Shown in pieces: positions 33,054 to 45,883 of a stretch of DNA of 64,000 bases. This stretch comes from Udeniomyces pyricola (lineage: Eukaryota; Basidiomycota; Tremellomycetes; Cystofilobasidiales; Mrakiaceae), in NCBI GenBank assembly GCA_039545295.1, contig BCIK01000006.1, forward strand, positions 558,001-622,000, read 5' to 3'. The notes beneath the pieces were generated by a model. It worked only from the letters and a program-made list of their open reading frames with translations, was not told the origin of the DNA and made no database searches. The translations under genes were made by a program, and so were the position numbers. Position 1 is the first letter of the stretch; each line of letters opens with the position of its first letter.

Positions 33054-36000
33054 TCATCGTCGTCGACCCCCCTTTCTTTCCCCCGGACTTCCCGTCGGAA
33101 ACCCCAACTCCGCCACGTTCGCCACCAACCCACCTCTCAACCCTCCATTCTTCTTCCCTTCCCCATTCCCATGCTCAGTCCCAGTCCCGGTCCCGGTCCC
33201 GGTCAACAAAGACGTATACGCCGAAGCCGGATGGAAGTTGTCACGCTGCTGCTGCTGCTGCTGCTGACGGTGATTTTGGTTTTGGTCCGTCGTCAACAAG
33301 GCAAGACGAGGGCCGTTCAACCCATTATTCTTCTTCTTCTTCTCTTCATCATCACCATCATCAACAACAACGCCTCGAGCTCCATCGTTAGCCTTGTGTT
33401 GGGTGTTGGTTGGTTCGGATTGGGTTTGATGCATATTGGTATGAGCATGGGTATGGGTATGGGTGTTGTTAATCGAAGAGCCACCGTTGAGGAGGGCGAG
33501 AAGAGGATTCGTGCTCATGGCTGCAGCGGGACCAAAAGAGGAGGAAGGACCGGGTTGAACAAGCGTGTTGGAAGTGATGGTAGAATTCTGGGAAGAAGCA
33601 GGATCGTGATGAGGACGGTGAGTCCCCATGGGAAGAGAAGGAGGAGGAGGAGGGAAGGAAGAGAAGAGATGTCGATCATGTTGCTGAGGAAGTAGGGTTG
33701 GTTGGTATTGGTGTTGTTGTTGCTGCTGCTGGGGCTGAGTGAGGTACGGAATCGGTTGCATAGGTGGTGGTGGAGCCAATGGAAAATCGATCCTCGCCGT
33801 CGGTTGCATCGTTAATCCACCTTGTCGCTGCTGCTGCTGCTGACTCTGATGGGGCTGATGAAACTGAGAGGGAGAAGACGATTCATCGCCAGGAAGAGGA
33901 GCCTTCATGGATGGAGTAGCCGACAAGGACGCAGAAGGCGCTCGACCATGCTGAATGAAGCTGAGTAAGACGTCTTTTTGGTTGCTTGCGGCGATTGGGT
34001 TAATGCTAGCGGTCGAAGAGGGATGGTTCGGCGTAGTGATGGATCGAGTTCGGAGGTTAGAAGGAGGGGACACCATTAAACCACCTTGGACATGGCGTTG
34101 GAAGGGATGATGGGGAGAAGTCGGGAAGAAGGTGGGTGATTGCTGCTGCAACTGCTGCGGTTGCTGCTGTTGCCAGGGAGGAAACTGGCCTTGCTGATGC
34201 GACGACCAGGCTGAACCACCACCACTACCTTGAGGAGCGTTTGAGAGGGAGAGACCCGGTTGGAAATGGTTCTGAAGGAGAGATTGAGCCTGTGGAGAAA
34301 GGAACGGGGATGTCTTCGAATGCGACTGCCCCTCAGAGAGATGATGAGATGAGGCCTGGGAAGCACCAGCAGGGCCATCGGGTCCAGACAAGAACGGAGG
34401 CACAGGCCCGGTAGATGGATGGAGATGGACTGGCTCTGAAGGCGTTGGGCCAGCACCAATCCCGACGTCGTCCATCATGGCGAGAAGCATCGCTTGCTGC
34501 TTACTCGCGCGACCATCCACCGCCGGGGCAGGTGCAGAAACAGCAGGCAGCATTGGGGATGGCTGTGGCTGCGAGGTCACACCACTAGGCGAGGTGTAAG
34601 GGTGAAGATGAGACGGCGGAGGTGAGAGCATGTCGAGCAGCGTTCGATTCTGGGCACTCAAATGGGCGACGCGAGACGAAGAAGGTTGAGCAAACTCAGG
34701 AGGTCCAAGATTGGAATTAAGAGGTAGGTGCGACCCATGTGATGCGGAGACGAGGTGGGGGAATGGAGCTGCTGAGGGCGCAGAGGGATGTCCACGAGGT
34801 TGATTGGGTGCCAAGATCGGAGTAGGATACCCTGATGGGTGCGAAGGATCCAGAAGGGCGAGGAACGCGGGGTTCATGAGGGGTGGTGGTTGCTGCTGTT
34901 GTTGTAGCGATGGTATCGCGGATTGCATCATGGGATGAGGAGCTGGATTGGAAGGTAGGATCGGTTTGCCATTCCGACCTGCCGCTAGACCGCTGAAGAT
35001 ATCGTCGAGAATCGAACCCGTCGGCGTAGCTTCACCAGCATGACGCTGATCTCCTGTCGAGCCCTGTCGAGTTGAGTCATCATTTTCCAAATTCGCCTTG
35101 GCATCTTCCCTCCCACTTACGAGAAAGCGTGCGAACAATTCGTCCAGAGCCGAAACTGCGACAGGCTCGTCTCGAACAACGTCGGTGACGCTCCCATCGG
35201 TCAGTTCGTTCTCTGCAAGGGCAGCATACTCATCCGAGGGCGAGTCGGCCGAAGCAAGATCAGCGAGAAGTTCAGATGATGCAGGTGCTGGTACCATCAC
35301 TGGAGTTGAAGAAGGCGAGGAAGGGAGAAGGTCGGCCGGATGAACCGCCATCGTCGAGGTTGGGTGTGATGATGATGAGGACGGATCAATGTGTCGGGTG
35401 GAAGATGTCGGACGACGTTGTTTGACAAACTTTTTGAGTACACTGAGCATTGGCAAGACAACGAAGACCAAGGTGAGATGGAGAGGGTGAGGTTAGTAAA
35501 CCAAGGCTGCGCAGGTAAACCTTGCCACAAAGGACACAGGCGAGAACTAACCTGACGAATGGCGTAAGCATGTAAAACTTGCTCATTCCAGGCTTGGCTG
35601 GTGCGGACCTGTTTTTCTTCCATGTCGGTAGGTCTCGAAGAGCACACCACTCGATCGCCTGTCAGGCAAGGATCAAATAAGAGCGCGTATCAAGTCAGAT
35701 GAGTTCCGATTCGACGCGTCAAGTCGATGCGGGAACCATGATCTGTGCTTGGTAGCTTACGCCAATCTCCTTTCGTGTCTGAGTCTTGAACGGGAAATCT
35801 TCGGGCACGCCAGGAACGACATAGAGCGTCATGCGTTGATCTTGGATGGTGACTTCGAAGAAGTCGTCCTCGTTGAGTAGGTTGGTCAGGTCGCAGCCCG
35901 TCTCTTCAAGTACCTGAAAGGCAAAGTGGGCGACGGATGAAGGCAAGCGAGCGATAGGCCAAAAATTCCAGTGAGCAGTTAGATGTCACATCCCTTCATC

Positions 36001-36840
36001 GATACGAGACTTTGACGGGTTTAGTGTCAGGAGCAATGTATAGTGAACGAACCTCTCGGATAGCACAGACGTGTTTGTCCTCGTCCTGATTGATCTTGCC
36101 CTTCGGGAACGACCAGGAGTTGCCTTTCCACCCTTTGACGAGCACACACTATAGGTCAAATCCGAATCGATAGACAAACAGACAAATAGACAGACAAGGA
36201 TCATTACACGGGTCAGCATCCAGACTGATCCACGAGCTCGTCCCTAGAACGGGATCTCTCGGTCGAAAGTTACGTAGAGGGGTGGTCCTGCGGACGCGAC
36301 GAACCTTGTCCCACGACTCGTTGATCATGATGGCTCCGCAGACGGGTACCCGGCTCTTATACCGCATGAACTCGAGGAACATGCGTTCGTGCTCGTCACT
36401 CCATTGGCTAAGAAGCGGGCAGACCTTGAAGAAGATCTCGGAAAATCGCTTGAGGGTATAACTCGGCAAGTTCGGGTTCTCCTCGCGAACCCAGTCTTCG
36501 TAAAACCAAAACGCTTGCTCGACCTGGAAGCATATCCGTGGGACCGAGGCCGATTCCGACGGTGGTAGGTTGAGAATGAACCGACTGAGATTGAATAGGG
36601 GGAGGTAGAAAGGCGCGGGCGAGAGAGAGAGAGAGACAGAGTGGAGGTGAGAGAGATTCATAGGGAACGGAGGCGGGCGAGCACACGTTGAGATGACTGT
36701 GGGGAATGGTGAGGGTTGGGTGAGGTGACAAGATGGACAAACCTGCTGAGATCTTCTAGGATCTCGACGAGATCGGCCGTTTGGAAGGAAAAGGTTGTAG
36801 GTGGTGGTAAGGGTGGTGGGGTGGCGGCTGTGGTGTCCAT
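33054..36840 (-). CDS. DCP2: mRNA decapping enzyme Dcp2
   Basis: Nudix hydrolase that removes the m7G cap to start 5'-3' mRNA decay in P-bodies. Exons: 36840-36743, 36584-36305, 36148-36053, 35913-35761, 35658-35552, 35442-35121, 35063-33054; 1021 residues. The Dcp1-binding regulatory domain (about 15-115) has [25 protein letters not shown] and [10 protein letters not shown]. The Nudix box starts at about residue 143: Gly-x5-Glu-x7-Arg-Glu-Val-x-Glu-Glu-x-Gly-x ([20 protein letters not shown]). Box B ends near [14 protein letters not shown]. The C-terminal 750 residues are disordered, with Gln tracts, Pro-rich stretches and at least six short leucine motifs such as [26 protein letters not shown] and LLALLNGG. 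These resemble Edc3/Pat1-binding motifs. Intron 6 is 57 nt and keeps frame if retained. Further small introns in the tail cannot be excluded. Confidence 0.95.
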
Positions 36841-37328
36841 GGCGGGTGGGTGCTTACGGATGGAAGGGGACTGAGCGGAAGGATGGAGGTTTGGGATGTG
36901 TAGATGGTTGTGGTTGTGGTTGTGATGGCTAGTTGGTTGGGATGGCTAGTTGGTTGGGAAGAAGGGATCAAGGGGGGGAGAGGGTGAGATTGACTGATGG
37001 GGGCGAAGGGTGGGTAAGTGATGACTGGATGGATAGTCAAGTGGAAGCCAAGTAGAATCAGTCAATCAAGGGGTCAGTCATGATGCGATCGACATGTGCG
37101 ATCAACGTGTCAACTGTGTATTATTGTTCATGATAAATCATATATAACACATTATTATTATCATTATTCAGTCTGTCGACATGAAGCTGTCGACTGGAGA
37201 CAGTCCGTTCGCGTCTCGATCGATCAACGCTTATTAGCTTATGATTACGCTTCCATCCCATCCCTTGTTCCTTCCCCCCCTTGATCCACACTCATCACTC
37301 CCTTCCCACTCATCCCTTCCCGCCCATC
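36841..37328. promoter_or_regulatory. Divergent promoter DCP2 / APL3
   Basis: 488 bp between the two start codons. An AT-rich zone at about 37123-37170 (TTATTATTATCATTATT-like) lies in the middle. A CT-rich zone sits just before the APL3 start. A duplicated TGGCTAGTTGGTTGGGA lies near 36926-36959. Confidence 0.6.
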
Positions 37329-40300
37329 ATGGCCTCCAATATGCGGGGCTTACAGCAGGTCAGCCACCTCTGCCATCCTCACACTCATACTCCACGCCCC
37401 AAACACCAGCCTACCCTTTGACGCGTTCCGAATCCACCCGGCACGTTCCCGACCTAACCTCATCCTCCTCACTCCCCTTCATGGCCTTGTCATGTCTGCC
37501 TACACACTCCGCTTCTTCTCACGGCCCCGTTCTACCTCCAATCCATCCTCACCTGACAGTACATCTCGGATCTCCGAGCTTGCCGCGTTCGAGAGCTCGA
37601 GGAGAAGCGAATCAACCGAGAGATGGCCCACATTCGACAGAAGTTCAAAGGTTCGTACCTCGCCACGAGCTTTCACTTTCCCTACATCGATCGAATCTAC
37701 CAATGGAGATACACTACTTTCGCGACACGTTTGATCTAGAGGTCAACCAACCTGCCCGAGCTTCATGGTTTTTGGCAGACAAACCCTTCAGTCTCCCGCG
37801 TCCAATCGTACATTGTCATCGTCAGATGGGCGTCATCCTCCACCTCAGCTGAACGCGCAGGCGAAACTGTAGTGTTTCTTGAGCTAATCCCCCCCCCTCC
37901 CCTTTCCCCCCTGCCCTTTTCTCCTAATCTGCGCTGCTCACGCTGCCTATCTGGATCTCATGGTGCTCTCAGAGGGTAATCTTGATGGTTACCAGAAGAA
38001 AAAGTATCTGTCCAAGGTCGTCTTTACCTACATTCTTGGCTACAAGGTCGACGTCGGCCATATGGAGGCTGTCAACCTGATCTCGAGTCCAAAGTACTCT
38101 GAGAAGCAGATTGTGAGTCCCTCTATGTCTCTGAACGCTTTGTTGGTCATCAAGTCAGTCAGGCAATCACGTGGAGCGCATGAGCTCATACGTGCCAACC
38201 TTCTCCTTGCCTTGCCGTGCTGATCCCAGGGGTACCTCGCGTTGACCCTGCTGATGCACGAGAACTCGGAGCTCGTCCGACTCGTCATCAATTCGATCCG
38301 CAAGGATCTTGACGACCACAACGAAGTCAACAATTGCCTTGCCTTGCATGCTATCGCCAACATCGGTGGCAAGGAAATGGCCGAGGCTCTCGCTGAGGAT
38401 GTTCACCGTCTACTCATCTCGCCGTCAGTCAATCACCCGCTCGGACCGGATCCGACTCGACCTGGGCGCTGTGTTCGTACTGACGCGTCTTTCCCGTCTT
38501 GGTTCATATTTGTCCAGAGTATCTGGAACCTTTGTCAAGAAAAAGGCCGCTCTCACCTTATTGAGAATGTACCGCAAGCACCCCGACGTTGTCCCTTCCG
38601 GTGAATGGGCAGAGAGGATCGTTTCCATCATGGACGACGAAGATCTGGTCGGTATCCATATCCTATAACCCTCTTCTCCCGTCAATCATTATTGAAAGAG
38701 CTGAATGGAGGCCACTGACAAACCAACGCTGCCTTGCCTCTGGTCCTTACAGGGAGTCGCCCTCGCAGTGACGAGTCTCGTCATGACGCTTGCCCAAGAC
38801 CACCTCGAAGCGTTTCAGACGTGCTACCAGAGAGCGGCCAACCGACTTTCACATGTGCGTCTAAGCCTTTCTTGGTTTTTTATGCCGATGTTGTAGTCTA
38901 GGTGCTGACCGAGATCTGCCTGTTCTGTTGTGTAGTTACTGTTTGACCGCGAGCATCCGGCTGACTACGTCTACTACCGAGTACCGATACCCTGGTGAGC
39001 TGGCAATTTTCATCTCATGAATGCTTCAACCTTGATCAAGGAGCCGGACACGTCTGATTCATGTTTCCATCTCCGTTATATCATCCATTCCGCATAGGCT
39101 GCAAGTCAAACTTCTACGGCTGCTTCAATATTACCCACCGACGGGTCAGTCAACTCAGGAGCTTGTGCTCCTTCTCAACCTCGTTTCACGCGTTTGATCG
39201 CACAATTCGGTACTGACCTGTGCTCTTGTATCATGTTCACCCTTGGACCTTGTTTCCATCACCAGAGGACCCCACGACCCGCAAGACCATCAACACTGTC
39301 CTCGCGGCCATCATGGACAACTCTCGAGAAACGCCCAAGAACGTCCAGCACAACAACACCCAGAATGCTATCCTCTTCGAAGCCATCAACCTCTCAATCC
39401 ACCTCGACCCAGAATCTCCCATCGTCGCCTCAGCCGCTGTCTTGCTCGGTCGGTTTATCCTTTCCAAGGAAACCAACGTCAGATACCTTGGGCTCGATGC
39501 CATGGCTCATCTGGCAGCATGTAGTGACAGTCTTGACCCAGTCAAGAAGCACCAAGGAACCATCATCCTCAGCCTGCGCGATCGCGATATCAGTGTTCGG
39601 AGGAGAGCGCTCGACCTGCTGTACTCCATGTGCGACACGTCCAACGCCAAGGAGATTGTTCGGGAGCTGCTCAAGTACCTCCAGGTCGCGGATTATGGAC
39701 TGAGAGAGGAAATGGTACTGAAGATTGCTATTTTGACCGAAAAGTTTGCGACCGAATATGAGTGGTATGTCGACACAAGTGAGTTGCCTCTTTCCACCGG
39801 GTGGCTTTGTTCCGCAGTCATTGGTTCCCAGCACTGACCCCTCTTATCATCATCCTTACTCCTTCTCCAAGTCCTTGAACTCATTAGCCTCGCTGGAGAT
39901 CACGTGGCGGACGAAGTTTGGTTCCGAGTCGTTCAAATCGTCACCAACACAGAGGATCTCCAGGTCAGTCACTATCGATAATGTCTCTTTGCAACCTCCA
40001 CGCAAACTCCAGGAAACACAATCTCAACGAACTCATCCTTGCTATTCCATTCTGTGTTCTCCCTTCGCCAGCCGTATGCCTCCAAGGTCGTATTCAAATA
40101 CCTCCAAGCGTCTTCAGCCCACGAGAAGCTCGTCAAGCCGGCCGCTTATATCCTCGGTGAATTCGGTCACCTCATCGCCAACGACGAAGGTTGCAGCCCA
40201 ATTGAGCAATTCCAAGCGCTCCATTCCAAGATCAACTTCTGTTCGGCTTCAACGAGGGCATTGCTGCTGTCCACATACGTGAAGTGGTAGGTTTGTTCTC

Positions 40301-42326
40301 CTTGACCGTCACCTCGTCACCTCGTTCCCTAGTTTCAGTGTTTCTGAGCATACCTTGTTGGTCAATTCAACCGACATCTTCATCTTTATTGGCAGGGCAA
40401 ATCTCTTTCCCGAGATCAAGGATCAACTCGTTGTCATCTTTGAGCGTTATCGACACGTTCTCGACGCGGAACTTCAACAACGAGCATGTGAATACCTTGC
40501 GATTGTTACCCGTCAAGACGAGGACGCTCTGCTTCAAGCCGTCTTTGAGGAGATGCCACCGTTCCCAGCTCGAGAGAGTGCCTTGCTGAGTCGGTTGCAC
40601 AAGAAGGGCAAGGACACAGAGGACAAGAGAACCTGGGTCATCGGGGGCAAGGAGGAGAACAAGGAGAGGGAGGCAGCAAGGTTGAAGAATTATAAGAAGG
40701 GTTCCAACGGCGAAGTTGTTACGAGCTCTTCCATTCCTCAGCAGCAGCCGTCAACACCTGTGTCACCTGGTGAAGGCGCTCGATCCATTCCGCCGCATAG
40801 AGCCGACACAGGCGACCTCATGATGATGGGGATCCCTTCGGATTCGGTTGCCGCCGATGACATCATGGATTCTCTCGCTGGCCTCGACCTGACCTCGACT
40901 TCCGTTCAGCAAGAACGGCTTTTGCCTGACCCTTCGTCGTCTGCTCCTAGCTCGGCATCTGCCTTCTCTACCTTACCTTCTACTGTGGCGTCTTCGACTT
41001 TGCCCTCATCTCTGTCTCCCCTCACTCACGGCGCCAACATCACTAAATGGCTCGACCGCCTCGCCTATACATCTGAAGGTGTTCTGTTCGAGGACGCGAC
41101 GCTTCAGATTGGCCTCAAGACCGAATATCACGGTCATCTCGGTCGTATCCAACTCTTCTTCGGCAACAAACTGTCCCTCCCCCTCACTTCCTTCACTGTC
41201 ACCCTCGAGGTCCCTTCGCCTGAGGCGCTTTCTGCTAACCTCGCCCAAGCTCCAGGGGCGACCGTTGCGCCCCTCACACAAGTTCAGCAGCAAGTTCACA
41301 TCGAATGCAAGGCTTTCTTCAACGATGATCAAAGCGCACCGAGGCTTAAAGTGTCGTGGCTCGCGGGAAGCTTGCAGAGTCTGGTCCTGAGGTTGCCTGT
41401 TGGAATTCACAAATTCGTCGAGCCGGTCAAGTTGGGTCAAGCCGAGTTCTTTGAGAGGTGGAAGTTGATTGGAGGTCCACCAAGAGAGTCGCAAGTTATC
41501 TTGTACGTAATCGATCCTTGCTGCGTGAATCCATTGGTCCTGTCACGTTGAGGAGGCCAGGACTAGAGGAGTTGAAGGTAGAAAGGGGACAAATTCAAGA
41601 TACAGTAATGTTATTTGACCTTGCTGATCAGGAGCTCTTTCCCTCTTATGTTCTTCCTTGTTGTGCCCCATCTTGCCTTCATCTCAGCCCGATCAAACTC
41701 GATGCCACTAATACCCCTGACGTAGCCAAGAACAAGAAAGTGATCCTCGGTCACAAGCTCGGTCTGCTTGAAGGGGTGCGTTCCTTTGTTCTCTGTCCAT
41801 CGGTTTTCCACCTCTTTCCTTTCTTTCTCGTCCTAGAGCCTTGTTCTGATTCTGATTCCCGTCGTTTATACGTCACACAACACGTCCGATCTCTCAACTT
41901 TCATTCCGTCACTTACCCTGGTCCATGTCCTCAGATCGACCCAAATCCTGTCAATGCCGTCGCAGCCGGTGTCCTCCACATGTCCGGCGCCGGGAAAGTT
42001 GGGTGCCTTCTTCGGCTCGAACCAAACAAGGACGCTAAGCTCTGTCGACTCACGATTCGAAGCACTAATGACGAGTGAGTTTTTGTTTGTTTCTTATATT
42101 GGTCGTCTCCCGGCTGTCCCGGGGGACGAGGAGATTGTAGTCAAGAGAAGAACGAAGGCGGGTCCAGATGGATTGTTGTCGCATTTTTACTCACCCGTCT
42201 AATCTCTCCACCTCTTTTTGTTCTGCTCATCAACATGGTTTTTCTTCCCTCGTCTCTTGTACATCATCACTCAGAGTATCAGCGGAGATGCAACGTCTCA
42301 TTGCTCGTCCTCTTCGTGCGGAGTAA
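37329..42326 (+). CDS. APL3: AP-2 complex alpha-adaptin
   Basis: Large subunit of the AP-2 clathrin adaptor at the plasma membrane. Fifteen exons: 37329-37358, 37560-37650, 37973-38112, 38230-38423, 38518-38647, 38753-38854, 38936-38994, 39098-39144, 39266-39778, 39872-39963, 40072-40286, 40396-41502, 41688-41775, 41935-42074, 42275-42326; 999 residues, close to the family length. The start [19 protein letters not shown] is the usual alpha-adaptin opening. The trunk follows with [20 protein letters not shown], then [20 protein letters not shown]. The hinge (about 640-725) is Ser/Thr/Pro-rich. The ear has the beta-sandwich plus platform order, with [12 protein letters not shown] and the end [12 protein letters not shown]. 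Intron 2 (37651-37972) holds a C run. Very high intron density is normal for this window. Confidence 0.95.
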
Positions 42327-43031
42327 CCCCCCCCCCCCTTCTGTCCGGTCTCGCACATCCTCGTTTCATCTACACACACAAAACGATTCAGAAGCCTTGC
42401 TACTGCTGGCTCTTGGGTTTTCTTTTCTTACGTCTTCTCTACCCTCCCCCTTTGAGCTCCTACACCTACTCTAAATCACCCAACCTCGTCGTTGTTCTTT
42501 CCCGCTCGTGGATCCGTCCCAACTCGCATCTACCAGCTATCCTTCATCGCTTTACCCTTTAGCCCTGACTCTTTTTTTTTTCTCTTCCCCTTCTTCTGCT
42601 TCTTCCTTTTCTTGAGTCTGTCACTTCTTCCTCACTCTCTGACCATGCTCTACTGTTTCCTTTCCTCTCCTTGTTTGTCTCCTTTCCACTCTCTTTTTTC
42701 GCCTAGCTAGTACGATGTGATCTCTTCCTGGTCTCCTTTTTTGTGCCTTTTTTCATACGCTTTTCCTGGTTTTATTTGTTTGGCTATTTTTTATGACGGT
42801 TGATGAGTTTGATATGTTTGTACTGGTAGAGTTTGATGTGTATTCCACAGCTCGGCCAGGCTTGAACGGCGGAATATATAAATGGAAGGGGAAATTTAGG
42901 AGAAAGCCGAAATTTGGGGTTGACAAAGTCATGAAAGCAGAGAGGATTCGCTCGCCACCGTCGTACGTCGTCCACCTCCGGCTCCATCCACCCATCCGTT
43001 TACCTCCTCACTCACATCCTCGCCTCATTCT
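42327..43031. other. Spacer APL3 to MRH4
   Basis: Tandem spacer with a C run just after the APL3 stop (about 42327-42337) and T/C-rich sequence to about 42790, then mixed sequence forming the MRH4 promoter. A short open frame at 42793-43170 has no family signal. Confidence 0.5.
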
Positions 43032-45883
43032 ATGCTTGTCCTCGCCCGGTGTTCGGCCTCCAATAGTCGGCTGCCTCAGCTTTCAAGATGTCTCTCCTCC
43101 ACGCCCCCTACCGCCGGACGATACAAGCGTTCGAACGATCACAAGGTCATGCAGGGCATGCGTGGATTGAGGGACCTCGACCGTACGCGTTTCATCAAGC
43201 CAGCCCATCCAGCTCACTAAGTCGCTCACTCGAGGTTGTCGTTCTCAAGTTTACGAGGCTAACCAACAACCGTTGACCCTTATATCTGATCTTGCCTGAT
43301 GACTCGCCATAACTCAAATCGTGACGCAAACCTCTTAACGACGCTTCGGATTCCTCTTCCTTTCAGACAAGAAGCTTCCCTCCCGTCATCGTCTGGCATC
43401 TAGCACTGGTGCAAAGAGACACATCCACCCAGATCTTCTTCCAAAATCACGTAATCCCTACCGAGCCCCACCGATAGCTCCGTTCCAGCATCCGACTGCT
43501 CGAGTGAACCCCCTCGTCGTCGGTGCTACTTCTGTTATATCGACGCCGCGAACGCCAGGCTCACCGCGCGTGGCACCACCCAAACCCGCTCGTCACCCAG
43601 CTCAGAACCAACACACTCTGAAAGCTGACACAGCAGCGACAGTCAAGCAGAGCAAGAAAGAAGCCCTCAAGAACTTTACCTTCCGACCCGAGCCACTTCA
43701 GCGCAAGCCACCCGTCGCTTCCAAGTTCACCAATCACCCAACCCTCGTCTCCCTCCCAACCATATTCTCTTCTCCCCCGCTCCGAGAGGACATCCATCTC
43801 GCGCTCAAAGAGTACCTATGCACTAAGGACGGTCAGCCGGCCATCCCTACCCCGATTCAAAGACTTGTTCTCGGCAACTTCCTCCCCGCGCCACGTGTCC
43901 ATCCTGTCACGGGTCAACCGCTGAAGCTGACCGATGAAGACCTCCAGAGCGACGAGGTCCCACGGATGATGCGACCTTCGTCCAAGACGTTGCTCGCGGC
44001 TGAGACCGGTTCGGGCAAGACCCTCGCCTACGTTCTTCCCGTCATTCAGACCCTTAAGGATGACGAGGATCGTCGCGTCGCCGCGGGTGAAGTCATCAAC
44101 GATCGTAGCGTTCGATCCGACAATTCCCTACCTCGACTCCGACCGAGAGCGCTCGTCCTCGTTCCGACCCATGAACTCGCCCGTCAGGTCGCTGCCATGT
44201 TCAAGATCATGACCCACCGGGCCCGGCTCCGTGTGGCTTGCCTGTCGGCCGGCTCAGGCTCGGGCCCGGAATCGGGTGTCCGAGCGTTTGATCCGGAAAC
44301 GGATATTGTCGTTGGCACCATCTCTAAAGTCAAAGAGTTGCTTGGAATGACGACGCGGATTGACGAAGCGATGGATGAGCGACGGACCAAGAAGCAGGAG
44401 GAGGAGATTAAGGCGTTCATTGCTAAGTACAAAGAATCCAAGAAGGTGATGGACGAGGGCAAGTTAGGATGGAAGGAGAAGGAGACCGAAGGTTGGCATC
44501 CGAATCCGAATCTGACGTGGGCCGAGAACTGGGAGGCGAAGAAGGCTCAAGACGAAGCGGACAAGGTCGAGAAAGAGCTTGCCAAAGGAGATCCTGGGGA
44601 CGACACGAAGCCCAAGATCGATAAGCTGGAAAAGCTTGGGGAAAGGAAGTTTGAACGCAAGACCCATCTCGGACTCGATCGGCTCCAGTGGCTCGTCATT
44701 GATGAGGCCGACGTCGTTCTTAGTGCGTTTTCATCTTCGACACCTTCCCCCTCCCTCTTGTTTTTTCTTTTCTTTCTTTTCGCACCTTTCCTTACGGAAG
44801 GGCCTTGAAGTAGGAGGATTGCGATCTTGGATACTTTACATGTCGCTAAATTTGTGTTTGGGATTTTTCTGTTTCCTTCTTACACTTTTTCAGACGTCGA
44901 CTTCATTAACGACACGCTTCCCATCATCAATCCTGTCCTCAAGGCAAAGGTCGCGCCTCGCTTCCTCCTTGCCACTGCTACGATTCCTGAATCGCTCACC
45001 AACCTCCTTGCGACCCATTACCCAACCATGACTCGACTTATCACGCCCAACTTGCACCGACTTCCCTCGACCCTCTCGATTGGCAAGGTCGGTTGGTCAG
45101 GTGGTAACTGGCGAGCCGACATCTTGCTTGAAATCCGACGGGCCTTTGTCGAAGACGCTCGAAACGGACACGAAAACTCGCAAATCATCGTCTTCATCAA
45201 CAAAAACGTCAAGGCCGAAGACTTTGGTCGATACCTTGAAGAATTCAACGTCCCGAGTGTCACCCTTACCGGGGACTCGCGCATCCGAGGCCGAGGTCAT
45301 TCTCGGGCGATCTTGCCGTTTCTCAAGGTTCCCAAGTTCCAATCGTCGTACCCAAAAGGCAAGAAGAAGGAAGAGCAAGATGAGGACGAGGAGCTGGCTT
45401 TGCCACCTGTGGAGTACAAGAAGCCACCTCCAGGTCCGCGAGTCCTCGTCACGACCGGTCTGCTCTCGCGAGGCGTCGACTTTTCTCCCAACGTCAAGAC
45501 GGTCATCATCACCGACGAGCCGAGGAACGCCGTCGACTTCATTCATCGAGCCGGTCGAGCCGGTCGGGCTGGAACCGGAGGAAGAGTCATCATCTTTTCC
45601 GATAGCGGCGAACCACAACGTCATCGATTGGGAGGAGGTAAAGGACGAGGCGGTGCTATCTACAAAACTGTTAGTCGTCGTGTCCCCCTCCCAAAACATT
45701 TGCTAAGTGCTTGTCTTGCATGCAGAATTGCCAGGAGCTGATGCTTTTTTTTTCGTTTGTGTATATTCTTCTTGGGTGCGCTGTGTGTGTGTGTGTGTGT
45801 GTGTGCAGATTCAAGCTGCCAAGGCCCGATTCGAAGGGCGTGGCTCGGGTTCCCACAAGAGCGGCAAGAGGCGTCATATCTAG
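43032..45883 (+). CDS. MRH4: Mitochondrial DEAD-box RNA helicase Mrh4
   Basis: ATP-dependent RNA helicase of the mitochondrial matrix; in yeast Mrh4 acts in large-ribosomal-subunit assembly. Exons: 43032-43182, 43367-44722, 44894-45669, 45809-45883; 785 residues. The start was chosen because its first 22 residues (MLVLARCSASNSRLPQLSRC) look like a matrix presequence. Motif I is AETGSGKT (about 261), Ia VPTHELARQ, II DEADVVL (about 495), III the Thr variant ATATIP, and VI HRAGRAGRAG. Between the core of domain 1 and motif II lies a charged Lys/Glu-rich insert of about 110 residues (EERRTKKQEEEIKAF onward). A second acidic insert (EEQDEDEELALPP) lies in domain 2. Both are common in fungal Mrh4 as far as I recall. 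Intron 3 ends in a (TG)n repeat next to the acceptor. Confidence 0.88.
45783..45806 (+). repeat. (TG)n microsatellite at MRH4 3' splice site
   Basis: About twelve TG dinucleotides end directly at the CAG acceptor of the last intron of MRH4, in the position of the polypyrimidine tract. Confidence 0.9.

Noticed and set aside
33171..33695. 174-codon plus-strand frame opposite DCP2
   Set aside because: Antisense of Gln-rich Dcp2 coding sequence (Leu tracts from CTG); no family signal.
42793..43170. 125-codon plus-strand frame before MRH4
   Set aside because: Overlaps the MRH4 first exon in another frame; no family signal. The MRH4 frame gives a targeting peptide.
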